Positions 33,718-47,888 of a stretch of DNA of 64,000 bases are shown here, piece after piece (position 1 is the stretch's first letter; each line of letters opens with the position of its first letter). Source of the DNA: Avena insularis (taxonomy: Eukaryota > Streptophyta > Magnoliopsida > Poales > Poaceae); the NCBI GenBank assembly GCA_023614405.1, contig CM042685.1:83070684-83134683 (forward strand). Reading direction: 5' to 3'. A model generated the notes under the pieces. That model saw only the letters and a list, made by a program, of their open reading frames with translations, ran no database searches and was not told where the DNA came from. Made by a program: the position numbers and the translations under genes.

Positions 33718-35184
33718 ATGAACTCTGCCGAGAACACCAAGTTGTGTGACTTCACTAGAACCAACAACAATGATTTCCTTAGAACACCTATTGCTCCACC
33801 TGCTTCCGATGCTACCTTTTATGAAATTATGCCTGCTTTGTTGAATCTTGTGATGAGAGAGCAATTTTCTGGTGCTGGTTCTGATGATCATGCTGCCCAT
33901 ATCAATAGCTTTGTTGAACTTTGTGAGATGCAAAAGTATAAGGATGTAGATGGAGATATTATTAAGCTCAAGGTTTTTCCTTTCTCCTTGAGAGGAAAAG
34001 CTAAAGAATGGTTGCTATCCTTGCCTAAAAATAGTATTGATTCTTGGACTAAGTGCAAAGATGCTTTTATTGGAAAGTACTATCCTCCTGCTAAGATTAT
34101 ATCTATGAGAAGTGATATTATGAAATTTAAACAACTTGATATTGAACATGTTGCTCTAGCTTGGGAAAGAATGAAATCTTTGGTTAAGAATTGCCCTACT
34201 CATGGACTCACTGCTTGGATGATTATCCAGACTTTTTATGCAGGTTTGAACTTCACCTCAAGAAATCTGTTGGATTCAGCTACTGGAGGTACCTTTATGG
34301 TCCTCACTTTGGGTGCTGCAACAAGGCTCCTTGATAATATGATGGTTAACTACTCTGAATGGCATGTTGAGAGAGCTCCACATGGTAAGAAGGTAAATTC
34401 TGTTGAGGAAACTTCCTCTTTGAGTGAAAAGATTGATGTTATTATGGCTATGCTTGTTAATGGGAAAGCTCATCTAGATCCTAATAGTGTTCTGTTAGCC
34501 TCTTTGGTTGCTCAAGAAGAGCAAGTTGATGTGAACTTCATTAGAAACAACAATTTCAACAACAATGCCTATAGGAATAATTTTAGTAGTAACAACAATT
34601 ATAGGCCTTATCCTCCTAGTGGAAATGCGTATCAGGGTAGATCTGGAATGCCTAGTGAAGAGAGGATTCTAGAAGTTGAGAGATCCACTAAAAACTTTAT
34701 GCAAATGCAATATGAGCAAAACAAGATTTTCATTAAAACTATGGAGGAACAATCTATCATTTTGAAAAATATTAGTCATCAGCTTGAGAATCTGAATAGA
34801 GAAATTCCTTGTTTACAGTCAAAAAATTTGAGTGCTGAGAAAAATATATCCTCTTTGTCTGAAGCTCAAACTTCCTTGGTTAATAAAATGGTTGTTAAAC
34901 CTGAAACTATGGAAAACACCTTTGCTACTGCTCATGCCATACAAGTTACTATTGATGAAAATGTTAGGTTGTTATCTCAACTTCATGCTAGGTGGGAAAT
35001 GGAAGCTGAAATTGATAGAAACAATAGTGTGTGCACCATCACCACTAAACCACAAGAAGTCCATATTCCTCCTCCTACAATGCCTAATCCTAATGAGTCT
35101 ACTACTAGTGATGCTGAGTTTGAATTTGATATAGATGGTTGCAATATTTCTGAAGTGATTATGTTCCTACAAAAGCTTGCTTGA
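33718..35184 (+). CDS. Element C gag
   Basis: Open for 488 codons from ATG 33718 (MNSAENTKLCDF); the frame is open further upstream to 33568, but that part looks like leader sequence. The gag core follows the Athila pattern: LKVFPFSLRGKAKEWLLSLP, SIDSWTKCKDAFIGKYYPP, QLDIEHVALAWERMKSLVKN, CPTHGLTAWMIIQTFYAGLN and LLDSATGGTFM. An Asn-rich segment follows at about residues 280-310, then a Glu/Lys-rich coiled coil. No CCHC knuckle is seen. Absence of stops contrasts with A and F and suggests the frame was recently functional. Confidence 0.88.
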   Translation: MNSAENTKLCDFTRTNNNDFLRTPIAPPASDATFYEIMPALLNLVMREQFSGAGSDDHAAHINSFVELCEMQKYKDVDGDIIKLKVFPFSLRGKAKEWLLSLPKNSIDSWTKCKDAFIGKYYPPAKIISMRSDIMKFKQLDIEHVALAWERMKSLVKNCPTHGLTAWMIIQTFYAGLNFTSRNLLDSATGGTFMVLTLGAATRLLDNMMVNYSEWHVERAPHGKKVNSVEETSSLSEKIDVIMAMLVNGKAHLDPNSVLLASLVAQEEQVDVNFIRNNNFNNNAYRNNFSSNNNYRPYPPSGNAYQGRSGMPSEERILEVERSTKNFMQMQYEQNKIFIKTMEEQSIILKNISHQLENLNREIPCLQSKNLSAEKNISSLSEAQTSLVNKMVVKPETMENTFATAHAIQVTIDENVRLLSQLHARWEMEAEIDRNNSVCTITTKPQEVHIPPPTMPNPNESTTSDAEFEFDIDGCNISEVIMFLQKLA

Positions 35185-35671
35185 AGTCCTGATGCTAGTG
35201 ATATGCATGTTGCTTTCACCAAACACATTACAGATGCTCTTGTTAATATTAAGGAAGAGAAGCTAAAACACAAAGCTTTTATTCCTAGGAAAGTAGAACA
35301 TAGTTGGGAACCCATTATTAATATACAAGTGAATGACTTTGATATCAAAGCTTCATGTGATCTTGGTTCTAGTGTTTATATTATGCCTAGGAAGATTTAT
35401 GAAATGCTAGATTTGCCACCATTGGAAGATTGTTATTTGAATGTCCCACTTAATCATAATGCTAAGAATAAACTCATGGGGAGTATTAATGATGTCCTCA
35501 TTATGGTTAAAAAATGTTTATGTCCCTGTTGATTTCTATGTTTTGGATGTTGAATACAATGCTTCTTGTCCTATTACTTTGGGGAGACCTTTTCTTAGAA
35601 CAGTTGGTGCCATTATTGATATGAAAGAAGGCACCATCAAATATCATTTTCCATTAAATAAAGGTATTTAA
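35185..35671 (+). pseudogene. Element C aspartic protease
   Basis: Continues the gag frame after a TGA (35182-35184). Active-site motif CDLGSSVYIMPRKIYEMLDL (DLGSS, the form typical of Athila proteases) and the later ITLGRPFLRTVGAIIDMKEG. A frameshift near 35510-35535 splits the two halves. Ends TAA 35669-35671. Confidence 0.85.
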
Positions 35672-35689
35672 CACTTCCCTATGAGGAGA

Positions 35690-38165
35690 GAGAAGTTGCT
35701 TTTTGCTCCTCCTTTGAAAGCAAGGTTTGATGTGAATGCTTCTTCATTTGAAAATACTTGATTCTGCTTGCTTCTTGTGCCTAACTTAAAGGCATTAAAG
35801 AAAAGTACTTGTTGGGAGATAACCCAAGAGTTTCCTTGAGTCTTGGAAGTTATTACTTCAGTAATGACCTCTCCTTATCCTTTTTGTTTGCTTTTTGCCA
35901 AGAATGACCTCTAATGAGAGGGAAGTAAGATTTGGGGAGTTGCTGACCCGAAACAGATTTCTGTCCTCCACCAAAAAAATTCGTGAGAAGTCTCTATAAC
36001 TCGGATTGAGCCCAAAATGTACAAATACAGTATGTTAGCTAACTTTCACTAGTTCAACACTTTTTTATTTGAGCAACAGAAAATGTTCGAAAAAATCAGT
36101 TTCTACCTGCTGGTCTGTTTTGACAGATTTCTGCCATTATTTGCATTTGCTTCTTATTGATTCCCTTTTGAGTTCTATTTAGGTGAATTGAGCTTTTTGA
36201 AGGAGTTACAGTAGCTTGTGTTTTTAGTGAAAAGCCTTGCTGTTTCAAAGCTTTGCCAGAGGTCTAATATCTTTTGAATAAACTAATGCTGCTAATGAAG
36301 ATTGTGTGAAGTTTTGTGTGAAGGAAAAAATTCAGGTGTAGAGAGAGAATGACGTAATGAGATTAAGAATGGACAAAAGCTCAAGTTTGGGATGCCACAA
36401 TGGTGTAACCCCAAGAAATAACCAAGAGGTCAAGCGTCAAAGCTTGGGGATGCCCAAGGCCTCCCCTTCTTCATCAATAAAAAGCTCAGGTCTGTCTAGA
36501 CACATCGTTTTTATTGTTTCACGCACAGTTGTGTTGTTCTTGGAGCGTCTCAATTTTCGTTTGCTTTGCTTAGTTTGTTTAGTTTTCTTGAGTATTTTGG
36601 ACCCCCGTTCTCGTTGTGTTGTTTTGCAAATAAGTTGCTTGGTGTTGGAAAGGAGTAGTAAGTTCTTGCTTGTAAGTGCAAGAGGAGCTTGCATTGACCA
36701 TGACTTAGACTTTAGCATGACATGCTAGGTGTTGTTTTTACCTTATGCTTAGTGATTATTGTTGTAGCATGTCTTGCTCCAAACAATTGGGATTGATTAG
36801 TGTTCCTTGAAGAAATTATGCGTTGTTTTAGCATGCAAAAGCATAGTATTATGGTATTCTCCTTTGATGCTTTTTTTGGGTTGACTTGGCACATGTTGAC
36901 ACCATGTTATGACTATGAACAAGTCACCATTAGCCTCTATAATCATTTAGTCCTTGACTTGTAGTACCACTCTTTGCTTTGATTAGTAATGCTTTGTTGC
37001 ACTGCATGATTATGGCCATTATTGCTCTCTTAGTTGGTTGCTCCCAGTCTTTTGCTAGCCTCCACTTGTATGAGTAAGTTCTACTCATGCTTCCAACTCC
37101 CAAGAAACCAAGTTATTCCAAAGTGTCCACTATAAACTCCTATGCATGGTGTGTTACACCATTCCAAGTATATCCTTGTTTTCAGCTATCTTCCAATTAA
37201 AAACTATTTTGTTATATGAAAACTTAGTGATTAAAGCCCTCACAAACTTGATGGCACACTTTATATTCTTTGCCCCTAATAAACATGAACCATTGTGTCT
37301 TCTATGCTGTATATGCTTGCACTTATACGGTGGAATTAGCAGAACCGTGTTGTCACGGGGAACGTTTTCAACATTGCACTTGTACTTTGTACTTAGTTGA
37401 TATCATGCTCTTTTGTCTATGGATGTCGCCGGTGTGAAATAAAAGGGAACTTGTAAGTCCATGGAGTTTGTATCATGTGTTAGAGAACCGCCTGGGCTAC
37501 TAGCCTAAGCCATGCCTAATAATGGTGGAAACTTGCAGCATCACCATAGTGACATCTATGAAGCATTCTTCTTATAAAAAAGAGACACATTGAGAAAAGA
37601 GGAAAGAGAGAAAAAAACACCATATTACCATGGTACATAAGAAGATTGCTGAGATTCTAATTGTCTGCTTGCCTTGTCATTTTGGTTATGGGATAGCTCC
37701 AGTACCATGTGCAAGGGGTACCCCGTTGGCGGTTCTCAATGATATGCAAATACTTATAATGACAAGAACTTACAGGTGACTAAAGTTGAGTAGCATGAGG
37801 TGTGGCCCTCGTATTCAAGGGACTTGAGATTGCCAACTTATACTTCATCAAGCATATACTCCATCTTTGTTCACTTTTACCTTAACCACTTCAAGATGCT
37901 TATGATAGGGGCAATGAGGGCTGAAAGGTAACAAGTACCATAATTTTTGGAAGCTCTTTTTGAAACTTGAAATCCCTGCTTCCTTTATAAAAGGCCTTTC
38001 TTCCACCATTATTTGAGTCTCCACCTTCTACCTTTAGGCACCATTAAGAGTGCATAGTTGTCATTCTGTGTGTAGTGTTCCAAAGCTTATTGATTGATGC
38101 ATATTGTGATATTACTTGTTCTTGTGCTATTTGTTTCTAGTCACCCTTGTGAACTTTGAAGGTGT
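35690..38165 (+). other. Element C 3' internal region, non-coding
   Basis: No pol gene. Near 35790-35830 is the TTGTTGGGAGATAACCCAAG motif that in grass Athila elements lies downstream of the coding region. The rest is T-rich sequence with only short frames. It is interrupted by E at 38171 and resumes at 54890-55200, where it ends at the PPT. Confidence 0.7.
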
Positions 38166-38170
38166 CCTAT

Positions 38171-41100
38171 TGTAACATCCCAGCATTAGAGCTTAGAAAT
38201 AAGCTGAACCCAGATGTGTGCATTGCATTCATGCATAGAAAATCCAAATAATTTTTGCGCTTTTAAACAAAACTTGTCAAAATGATTGAAGCTTCTCTCA
38301 ACTTGATGGAATTGAAGTAGATCATCAAGTTGACTATGATAAGTTTCAATATGACCATTGCTAAAACCTTATTTTGGGTAAGGAAGATTTGATCTAATGG
38401 TAGATCAAATGTAATAAAAGATAAACCCTAATACATTATGATTGATATTTGATCCTTAGGCGATCATATCATAGTATTAATTATAATCACTCATGAGTAC
38501 CAAGTTAAGGATATAACACAAATAATAAGAATATAACAACTATATATTAATCTCATCTGCTTATACCATGAGTATCATGGTAATACCTAACCCTACTTCT
38601 TAAGTAAGATTGATTAGGAAAGATACTAAGTTTAGATCATTCACCATATATCTTTCGTTCCATATTAATCCTTACCATCTCTATTGAGTTATATTCCAAT
38701 ATTTGTTGTTCATCAATGTTGAGAAATCAACTATTGATTCTCAAATTCTTAATTTATTAACTCCTGACCATACCATAGCATACATTTATGTGTCTATAAA
38801 GAAACAACTAAGAAGAGGTAAATAGTAATTCTAGTTTTAGATTACATCTATAGGATGGGAGTGATTGGAGGTAATAAAATCAATATGATAATTGATGGAG
38901 TTCAAATCATTCCTAAAGAATTAGAAGAATTATTTATATCATCTAATTATATGGTAGTAAAGAAGATTACAAGGATGAATCTTGAAGATAGTTACCAGTA
39001 GTAAGTCTATTGGAGCAAGTGAGCATAGTCCATGAATAAAAGCCTTAATCCAATTAGAGATATTGAGAAGATAAATTTCAATACCATTGTAAGGTTGTAT
39101 TGATGAAGCCTTGATTAGCCAATTGGAAACCTAAGCTATAAATGATTAAAGGATTAAAATGATCATGCCTTGCTCACCAAGATTGAATACTTATATCAAG
39201 CATAAGTGACATTGGTGGGTAGAACATGATTGAAACCCTAGCATAGGTAAGTTATCCTAGAGTAGTTATTAACAGTCACATTAAAATAATGTGAGGTTGA
39301 AGTAGGAGTATTAGAGTGAAGTGAATGTAGGATAGTATGATTAAATTAAAGCTAGTATGGCATAGAGTTATGGAAGTAATGTTATTCATCTTAACTGATA
39401 GTAAGCTTTAGAGAAAGTAGTTGGATGTATACATCTAATGGAGAAATATTAGTGATGGATGATTAAGGAATATTATGAGTGGAGTTTGAAGGAACTACTT
39501 GTTGGATTGAAGGTTATCAATAGTATAGTAGTGGATATAACCAAGTATGGATATGAGAAAACTATAAAAGCTTTAGTGTCAAGACCATTGTATTCATTCA
39601 TGGATCTAGAAGAATAATTGGTGGATAAGAATATTTTTGAAGAAAAGATCATCATGTTAACCATGATGATGGATAGCAAGAAGTAGTATATCTAGGAAAG
39701 GAATTCATTAATTAAAAGCCCAGGATTGTGAATTATAGAAAATAGACATTATTGGTTAACACCCAACTATAAATCTCAAACCAAACATAATATCCCTTTT
39801 ATATTGTTAATCTATCATCTAATTTCCACAATGGTTTATAGGAATATTTTCTTATATAAAATCACTTAAGCACATGTTTGCCATTTTCAATCATAATTAT
39901 CTTAGGTGCTTAAGATCTAACTTTATCAATTCTTTCTCATAAGTTAGCCTAGAAAGCAAATCCACTATTTTACTTGAAATGGTGATATCAGTAAAAATCA
40001 CAAATATAAATACCTTATGCTTAGTTACTAAACCTTTACTCACATCAACAAAAGAATCTAGGTATATTAAAAACCCTAAACCCTAGGGTAAATATTTACA
40101 ATTCAAACCCTAAACCCCTATGTTTATCAAAATAGAATATATACATTGCCATTTCCTAAATTAATGGAAGTAGTATTAACCATATCAATTTATTTTGTAT
40201 TTCATGCATCAAATAATGATATAGGATCATTATACATATAAAAATTTCTATTCAAACTATGAGCCAACTAGAGTTAAGTTTTATAAACAAATAAGAAAAT
40301 ATCATATAATAAAGCCATGGTTTAGTATAGGAAGAAAATTAATAATAAGGATTTCTACATTATATAAAAGGGGTTCTAACAGAAAATAAATAAAGAAATA
40401 ATATCACTATATGAGAAACTCATAAAAGAACCTTAATATACTTTATTAGTGCTGTAATCACTCAACAAATCAATTCTATAAAGAGAATTCAAATCAAATA
40501 AGTAAAATTCAAATCTGAAAGTAAAACAGAAAATAGAAAAAGAAAACAAATAAAAAAAATTGCCTGGCTGTGGCCCAACTCCTCTCTTCTTACTTGTCGC
40601 CCATGTGCAGCCCACAAAAGCCTAGCAGCCAGCCTAGCTCATTCTCGTCTGTGACTGACAAGTGGGACCGAAGAAGGACTGTGGGTTGAGCTGAAAGATT
40701 CGCTAGGGGGTTTTCCACAAAAGCAACATCATCATCATCCTCACGCACACAGGCAGCTCGCTGGAGGAGCTCGCCACCGCCCGATGTCGTCGTCATCGTC
40801 AGCCGTGCGTCAAGATGCTCGACATCGTTCCAGAGGGGGATAAGAAGGCCACCACGACGCCCTGCCTTAATCCCTATCCATAATCCCTCCTTATCCTCAC
40901 TGATTCGAATGGGGCCGAAACCCTAGCTCACGGGAGCCACACCTCAGCGTCGAACCGCACCTCCCCACACTCTTCCAAGTAGCCATGGAGAATCCTCGTC
41001 CTCCGTAGATCCTCTGGGTAAAATCTTGCATCAAAGGGAACACTGGAGTGGACGAATTTTGCCGTTCCTCTTTGCCACAGTTCGTCAGAAATCTTGTCGG

Positions 41101-44100
41101 AGAGCTCGCCTCCGACCACGCCTGTCCTTGCCGACCTCTCTATCGTCATCAGGGTGAGTTCCTGAACCTTCCAGTATCCTTAAATCGCCTTATCTTGATG
41201 TGAATCGCCATCTCACCTTGTGCCATCGTCGGCCACCGTCGGAGCTCGTCGGAGCTGAGGCTCCAATGACCATTTTCGAGCGGCGCCGCCACTTTAGGGT
41301 TCAGCGAGTTGTGCTAATTCAAACTAGGTTAGTTTCGTTTGCTGGGGCGCCCTGGATCATCACCGACAACCACCCACTAACGGCGGTAGTGGTGCTGACG
41401 CCATAACGACGTCACGCCGAAGCCACCCTGGACCCAGTCCTCTGTTTGACCTGGTCTTTGTCTCGTGTGATAGTGACGTGGCCCAGGGCCCATGTGTCAT
41501 TGTCTAGAAGTAGAAATAGGGTTGGTAACAAACACATTTACTAATTTGAGAGCTGAGGTGGTATCTGGTCCACTAGTCAGTGACTAGGTCTAGGTGTGGG
41601 TGCGGTGTAAAAAGTTATTTCCAGAAAGAATAAAAGATATAAATCCAAATATACATATTCCAGAAATTAAATAAAGTGATTAAAACTTGTTAAAACTATA
41701 ACTTTTGATTTATAGTTCAGAAAAATATGTATAATATATGAAAATGTTTAGAAAAATAAAATCTATAACTTAAAACTATTATTAAACCTTATTATAATAA
41801 CAATTTAAATAATTATTATTTACTAAAGATTTTAAAGGTAATAAAACTTTGATAATTCATATCCCAATAATGGTAAATGTTAAAAATATAAATAAAATAC
41901 CAAAAATCTTAGAAAAATAAGAACTATAATTTAAAACTATAATCATGCATTATTATTTCACTTACTTAAATATTTATTATTTTATAAGATTTATAAAGTA
42001 ATAAATCTTATAAAAATCACATCTTATTATTTATAAATCGTAAAAATAAATATAATATACCAAAATGATCACAAAAATAATATTTACCTGTTAAAAATAT
42101 AATATTCCACTGTTGAGTTAAATAAAAATTCAAATACTTTAATAACTTGAATTTTAAATCTATTTCTTTAGTTTAAAATTCATATAAGGGTAAATAAAAT
42201 TTGTTAATGTTTTTAAAATTAGTCAATCAAGTCTAATACATAAGTATTAGTCTTGAATATTAATAATAAGTCATAATGATTCAAAACATTAGAAATACTA
42301 TTATATTAAATTATCCTTCTACTATATGAATAATTTATATTCTAAAAAGATCTTTAACAATTATAAAATCTTATAATGGACTAAATCCAAAAATGATATA
42401 TAAATCAAATACAACCTTATAATGGAATAAATCCAAAAATAATTCATGATTAGTCCCTAGTACTATTTATTTATCCACAAACCACAATCACACCTTTATA
42501 AGGAAACAAGAAATCTTGTTCCACTACAAAATTAAGAGTCCACTACTTAAATAGAAGAATAACCGTTCTTAAGTAACTTTAAGAAAACATTACCAAGTAC
42601 CCAAAGTACAAATGTCATAAGTAATACATTTTCAAGCATCTATGTTTTGAAGTTAACTTTAGTCTACAAGACTCTAAATATAATACTAAAGACACTGTTA
42701 TATGTTTTATAGTTAACTTTGGTCTGATATAATTAAGTCATAAAGCATATAAAGCTCAAACTATTCAAGCAAGAACAAATAACATCGACAAGACTCAGCT
42801 AACCACAAATATTGTTTAGACCTTAGAAAAGAAATCTTTTCTTCAAATGTTATTCTTTTTGCCACTTCAAACAAGAACCCTTATACAAGCGATCTTGAGT
42901 AGCATTTCACATTCTGTGTGAGTCTCATTGTTTTATGATATTGTAATTATATGATTGTTTCACATACACTCACAAGCCTTAATAAGAAGCACAAGTATGA
43001 AACTTATCTAAAAGGGACAACACATTCTAAGGTAAACATTTCTGGAATCCAAGCCCTAGAAAAACGTTATCCCCGGGATTCGCGTTTATAAAGTGCATCA
43101 CATTACTTATGCATCAGAGCATATTGCTTCTTTAACATTAGTCCTTACCGGACCAATGATGATGATTTCAGATTTTGGATCTTATACTGTCTTGAAGACC
43201 ATGAGTGCATAATCTTGCAATCACACAAGGCAAGTTCACACTTGCTCATGTCCTTTGATTATTTTCTATAAAGTGTTTTACAAATCTAGTGTTCTCATCA
43301 CTTGCATTTCAAAAAGGCCAGAAAATATTATTTTCGTAATAAAATGTTTATAGGTTATTTACCATTAGGTAATAACCTACTATGAAAGTTCTGGTGGTAA
43401 AGGAACATATTATCTAGGACTTAACAACCAATGTCGCCAGTGATTCTAGCGCCGTATATTATGCGTTAACCATGAGATTTGGAATGGGATGAGAAGTCAG
43501 TTGTATCCTTTTCCTCTTGTATGGAGGCAAGACGACCTTAACGTGATGTTGTGATTCCTTGCGTGGATCCAACATATGGGTGGGCACCCTTATGCCCCAC
43601 ACTTTTGGTGTCTAGATTATATATGGATGGTGTTTAGTGGATGGACCATTTACTATGGCACTTGCCAGGGCAACACCAGGTCATAGAGTCTTTGGGAACT
43701 CATTAGGTTTAGCCTGCCTGAAAGGGGGCTTAACGCAAATGAGTCAGCCCGAAGGATCGTGCAGACATATGAGGTCACGGAGAGGGCAGTGATTGGCGTG
43801 GATCATCTACTAGGCCCCACAACATGGAATTGTGGACGGGTAAGCTGCCCGGTTGTGCTACAAGGAGTTGATCTGTCATGGCAAAAGTAACGCACCTCTG
43901 CAGAGTGTAAGAACTGTAACTTGTTACTCCCTGTTTCGGGAAGGAGCTGCGAACGCTGTGTTAAAGGAACTCCATGAAAGTTCTGGTAAACCCGTTAAGG
44001 CTGACGGACATAGCTTTTCATAATAAAAGCAACCTTTGAAGAAATGTTTACGAAAACTTGCATTGCCTACGACCTACGGTCTGTGGCTATAGTTATAGTG

Positions 44101-44465
44101 CATAAAACACTCCTTTTATAGTGTACTTGCTTAGTACGCTCGTACTCAAAGTATCTTCTTAACCCTTGCTAGATTCTGGAGCCAATACAGACGACATCTA
44201 CATCAAGTTATGCTCTAGGACTCATCATCCAAAGCTAAAGCTCTTCAACAAAGACAAGGAAGTCATCATATACATCAACTCAAGTGAAGACGAAGCTAAT
44301 AAATAGATATGAACATCCTCTCTAGCCAAAGAACCTATTTCTGTAGTGTATTGCAATAGCAGCAATGCTAGACTATTAGTTAGCACACTAGTTTAACTAG
44401 TATAATAGTATTTGAGTTGTTTATCTTTGATTCTTCTTTGTAATAAGTTCTTTCTCTCTCTTACC
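38171..44465 (+). repeat. Element E left LTR (3' end missing)
   Basis: Very AT-rich to 40560, then a GC-rich island (40570-41500), then AT-rich again. The full LTR would be about 6.5 kb, long for the superfamily; an unrecognised insertion in 38280-40400 is possible. No coding gene is supported. The last five bases, TTACC, are the left target-site copy of G. Confidence 0.7.
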
Positions 44466-47400
44466 TATGACACCCCTGAGATCAGGGCTAAACAAATCTC
44501 ATACCTCCGTTTGAAATAAGTTTAACCTTGAGCTCAAGAATATCCAGTGAAGAATCGGTAACACAGCAGTGACCCAACGACACATAATTTATTACAGCAA
44601 ACTCATAACGGAGCAGAGAACCAAAAATATTACAAGCAGAGGTCACTGACCACAAACACCAAACAACGAAAGGAAAATTATGCTATTAAGTATAGCAAAA
44701 TTAACAAATGGCCTAAGAGGCCTGAAGCATAACAATGACGTCCCAGCCCATAGATTCCAGGCTGCCGGCCGGGAACCCCAAGCTACTCGTCGATGTCGAT
44801 GTAGTACAGAACTCGTCTTCAGGTGAACACTTACTCTGCCAAAAGTATCAAAAAAGAAAGGGTAAGTACAGGGTGTACTCCGCAAGACTTATGGATAGTG
44901 GAGTTGTTTTGCATAAAGCCATCTTTGTTTATAAAACAGGCGAGAGAAGAATCTTGTCTATTCAGAGTATTTTAAAAGGGGATAAGGGAGCGACATCTCC
45001 GAAGATATTGATCATCATATTTTGATATCCACCGAATCATCATCATCTGAACTAGGATCACCCCCTCATACCCATGAGGAAGCATCCTTAAGCACCCGTT
45101 GATCTGCCAAGTTTTATGATTAGGTTCAAGTTCTCTATGATCTTATAATCTGGTCACCAAGCGTTCATAACCGTGAACACGACTTTTCGAAAATATTTAA
45201 CCCTGCAGGGGTGTACAAATTTACCCCCAGGTACCAACCGACTCTTAATGCCATTACATTAACCCTCTTCCTTGGAAGGCCGACAGAGGGTGGTTGGCCA
45301 CGACCTTTACCTTGCTTTCGCCAAGACCATGAGTCACACAATAAGTATGGTTCCGCCGTAACGGGTCAAATCCCGAAGCCGGTACATAAAGATGTGAGGC
45401 GAGGTTGGTTTACCAGGGGCGCCATCAACCCCAAGCAACCCGGTCCATGCTTCCCTACCTGTTATGATGCACCAACTTCACCTGGCAAATCTTTCAAAAG
45501 GTTTTCTACGCATATGTCAAATGGAACGCCCGAACTATGTGACTCATGGAATCTACTAGGCAAGTTAATCAGGCGAGGGGTTCCCAAGCCCCGTGTGGTT
45601 GTACGCTCATCTCGGTTCCAAAGGAAAGAACTCAATTCCTAGTGGTGGCGAGCATGGGACTAGAAAAACCACATCCCACCGTGGCCTCCCATACAAGCCT
45701 TAGCATGTTTAATCTCATATCACTGATCTCATCTCATCACGTTCTCCTGTCATACTAGATTATCTTCATATGATACATCATCTGGATGGACCAGACTCAA
45801 CAGTTTTGTATGGCTAAGCAAGACACAAATATAAGCTCTAGCACTGCACACAAGCCAAACCTAGTTATGCTAGGAGCAGTGGATCAGGTAATATAAGCTC
45901 AAGGAAGTATGCAATAGATAGGATACTCTATCTACCGATAAAAGACCATAGTAGAATCGTATGCATCATGACAGGAATTGAAATGCTTTTGAAATCATAG
46001 GATTATATCGTGGCGGGGCTATGCTTGCCTTTGCCAGTTGATAGCAGATAAATAGATCTTCAGAAGCCTTGAACTTGACTTTGTTAGAGTTGGTCAGTAT
46101 TGTTCGTCGATCTTCGATGGTCTTGATCTCGGTCTTCGATCTCGATCTCGACATCGTATTGTACCGGAATGAACCAAATCACCGAAAAGAAAGGGGAAAC
46201 ATTCAACATATGGCATCGATGCAATGCTCAAACAATAATGATGATATGAAAAGTTGAATTGCATTGAATTGAAACCCTAAAACATGCTCGCCAGTTTAAT
46301 CGGGGTTCCGAGGGGTGAAAACCCTAACTCAGCAAAACTCCGGAATCACCTGTGAGGGGTTACTATGTTCTTCTAATTAAACTTGTCATTTAAGTTGTTG
46401 AACAATGCATTATTATAGGTTAGATAGATAGGTTTCATTTTCTGAACATTTTGATATATTATTTGTATTTTTTTGACTTATAAATTAAAAGTTATTGAAT
46501 TTACAATATTCAAAACAATTTCAGAAATTATTAAATCATTTCTGAAATTATAACAAAACCCGGGATTATTTTTCGCACCGAGGCAGAAGCTACCCATAGC
46601 AGCTGACAGGAGGGCCCGAGGCCACCTCAGCTGCCATGCGGGCAGTCAATGGTCAGCGCAGGATCTGGGTCATTTTTTTCACAGAGCAGAGCCTAGCCAG
46701 CGAGGCTGACCTGTGGGCCAGAGGCCACATAGGCTGCCACCGTGGCCAACCTTGCGTGCTGGTGACGAGGGCATCACGTCACCACGGCGGGAAAACGGCA
46801 GACGGTGGCCGGCGATGATGCAAGAGGGCGAGTGGGGCTGCGTGACTTTGTTCGTTCGGTTCAGCACGTCAAGGCGGACCTAAAAGGGGCGCCGCTACTG
46901 CGGAGTGGCCACCGAAGCTAGCTTCATAGCGACGGCGAGCGGCGAAGCTTGCAGGCAATCATTAGTGGAGCAAAACAGGAAGCGGGGAAGGAAGCAGAGG
47001 GAACCGGGAGGATCGTGAGCTCACCAGGAGCACGACGGTGTGGTTGGCGAGCTCGGGGGAGGCCGAAATCCCCCATGGCGACGGCGGCCGGAGTCGAGGA
47101 AGGAGGTGTCAATTGGGCGTCTGGAAGCTTCCTCGGCTTGCGTTCTTCATAGAGGAGATAGAGGGAGACGAGTCGAGGACGATGGTGGCCTTGGGGAACC
47201 TTGGGGCGGACGGAGACGGTGGCAATTCGTTGGCGACCTCCGTTAGGTTTCGGGCTCGCTCGCAGATGAAGGGGAAAGAGCACCTGGGGGGAAAATGAGA
47301 GGATAGGATCAGAGGGAAAGAGGGAGGACGCCGGCGCGGTTCTTATCTCCACTCCGGAGCGGTGGCGGTCATATTGACGCCGGCGAGCGGCGGCTCTGCC

Positions 47401-47888
47401 AATACGCAATAACATCAGGTGTGGAGCGAGGTGGACGACGATGATTGAGAGGACAAAGAGGTACGGGACAAGTGGGCTACGGCTGGGCCAGTGCATTTGT
47501 GGGAGTGATGTCTTTGAGTGGCGGGAGAGGGAGAGGAAACTAGGTGGGCACTGGTTAACAGTTCTTTTTTATATTTGCAAATCTTCTTTTCTTTTTCTGT
47601 TTTCATTTCTTCTTTTGAATTTCCATTTTGAATCTATTTTGAGTAATTCAAAATACTAGAGGGTTTGTAAAACTTTGTAAAATATTTTGGGGCAATCTTA
47701 GTCCATTTTGGGCTCCAATTGTTTCATGATTTTAGAAATACATAAACCATCTGAATGCTTGCAAAGAGAGGGGGAAGATAAGGGTTTTTAGGGTTTTCAT
47801 TATTTCTTAATGCATGCATTTTTAAGGTATGATGCTTATGATGCAAAACAAACCCTAATATATGTTTAACTAAAAGTGGGGTGTTACA
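44466..47888 (-). repeat. Element G 3' LTR
   Basis: 3423 bp. Minus-strand start TGTAACACCCCAC; the end reads GGGGTGTCATA (GGGGTGTCACA in the other copy). It contains a GC-rich island at 46560-47500 preceded, in minus reading, by an ACAGAAAAAGAAAAG stretch, the same arrangement as in E. Short open frames in the island are not supported as genes. Confidence 0.82.

Noticed and set aside
41570..42600. AT-rich segments of E and its duplicate considered as a satellite or matrix-attachment array
   Set aside because: The repetition is the two LTR copies of E; within one copy no regular tandem period was seen.
46924..47496. 190-codon minus frame in the GC island of the G LTR
   Set aside because: Open by GC composition; not conserved in the islands of E or H as far as I can see.
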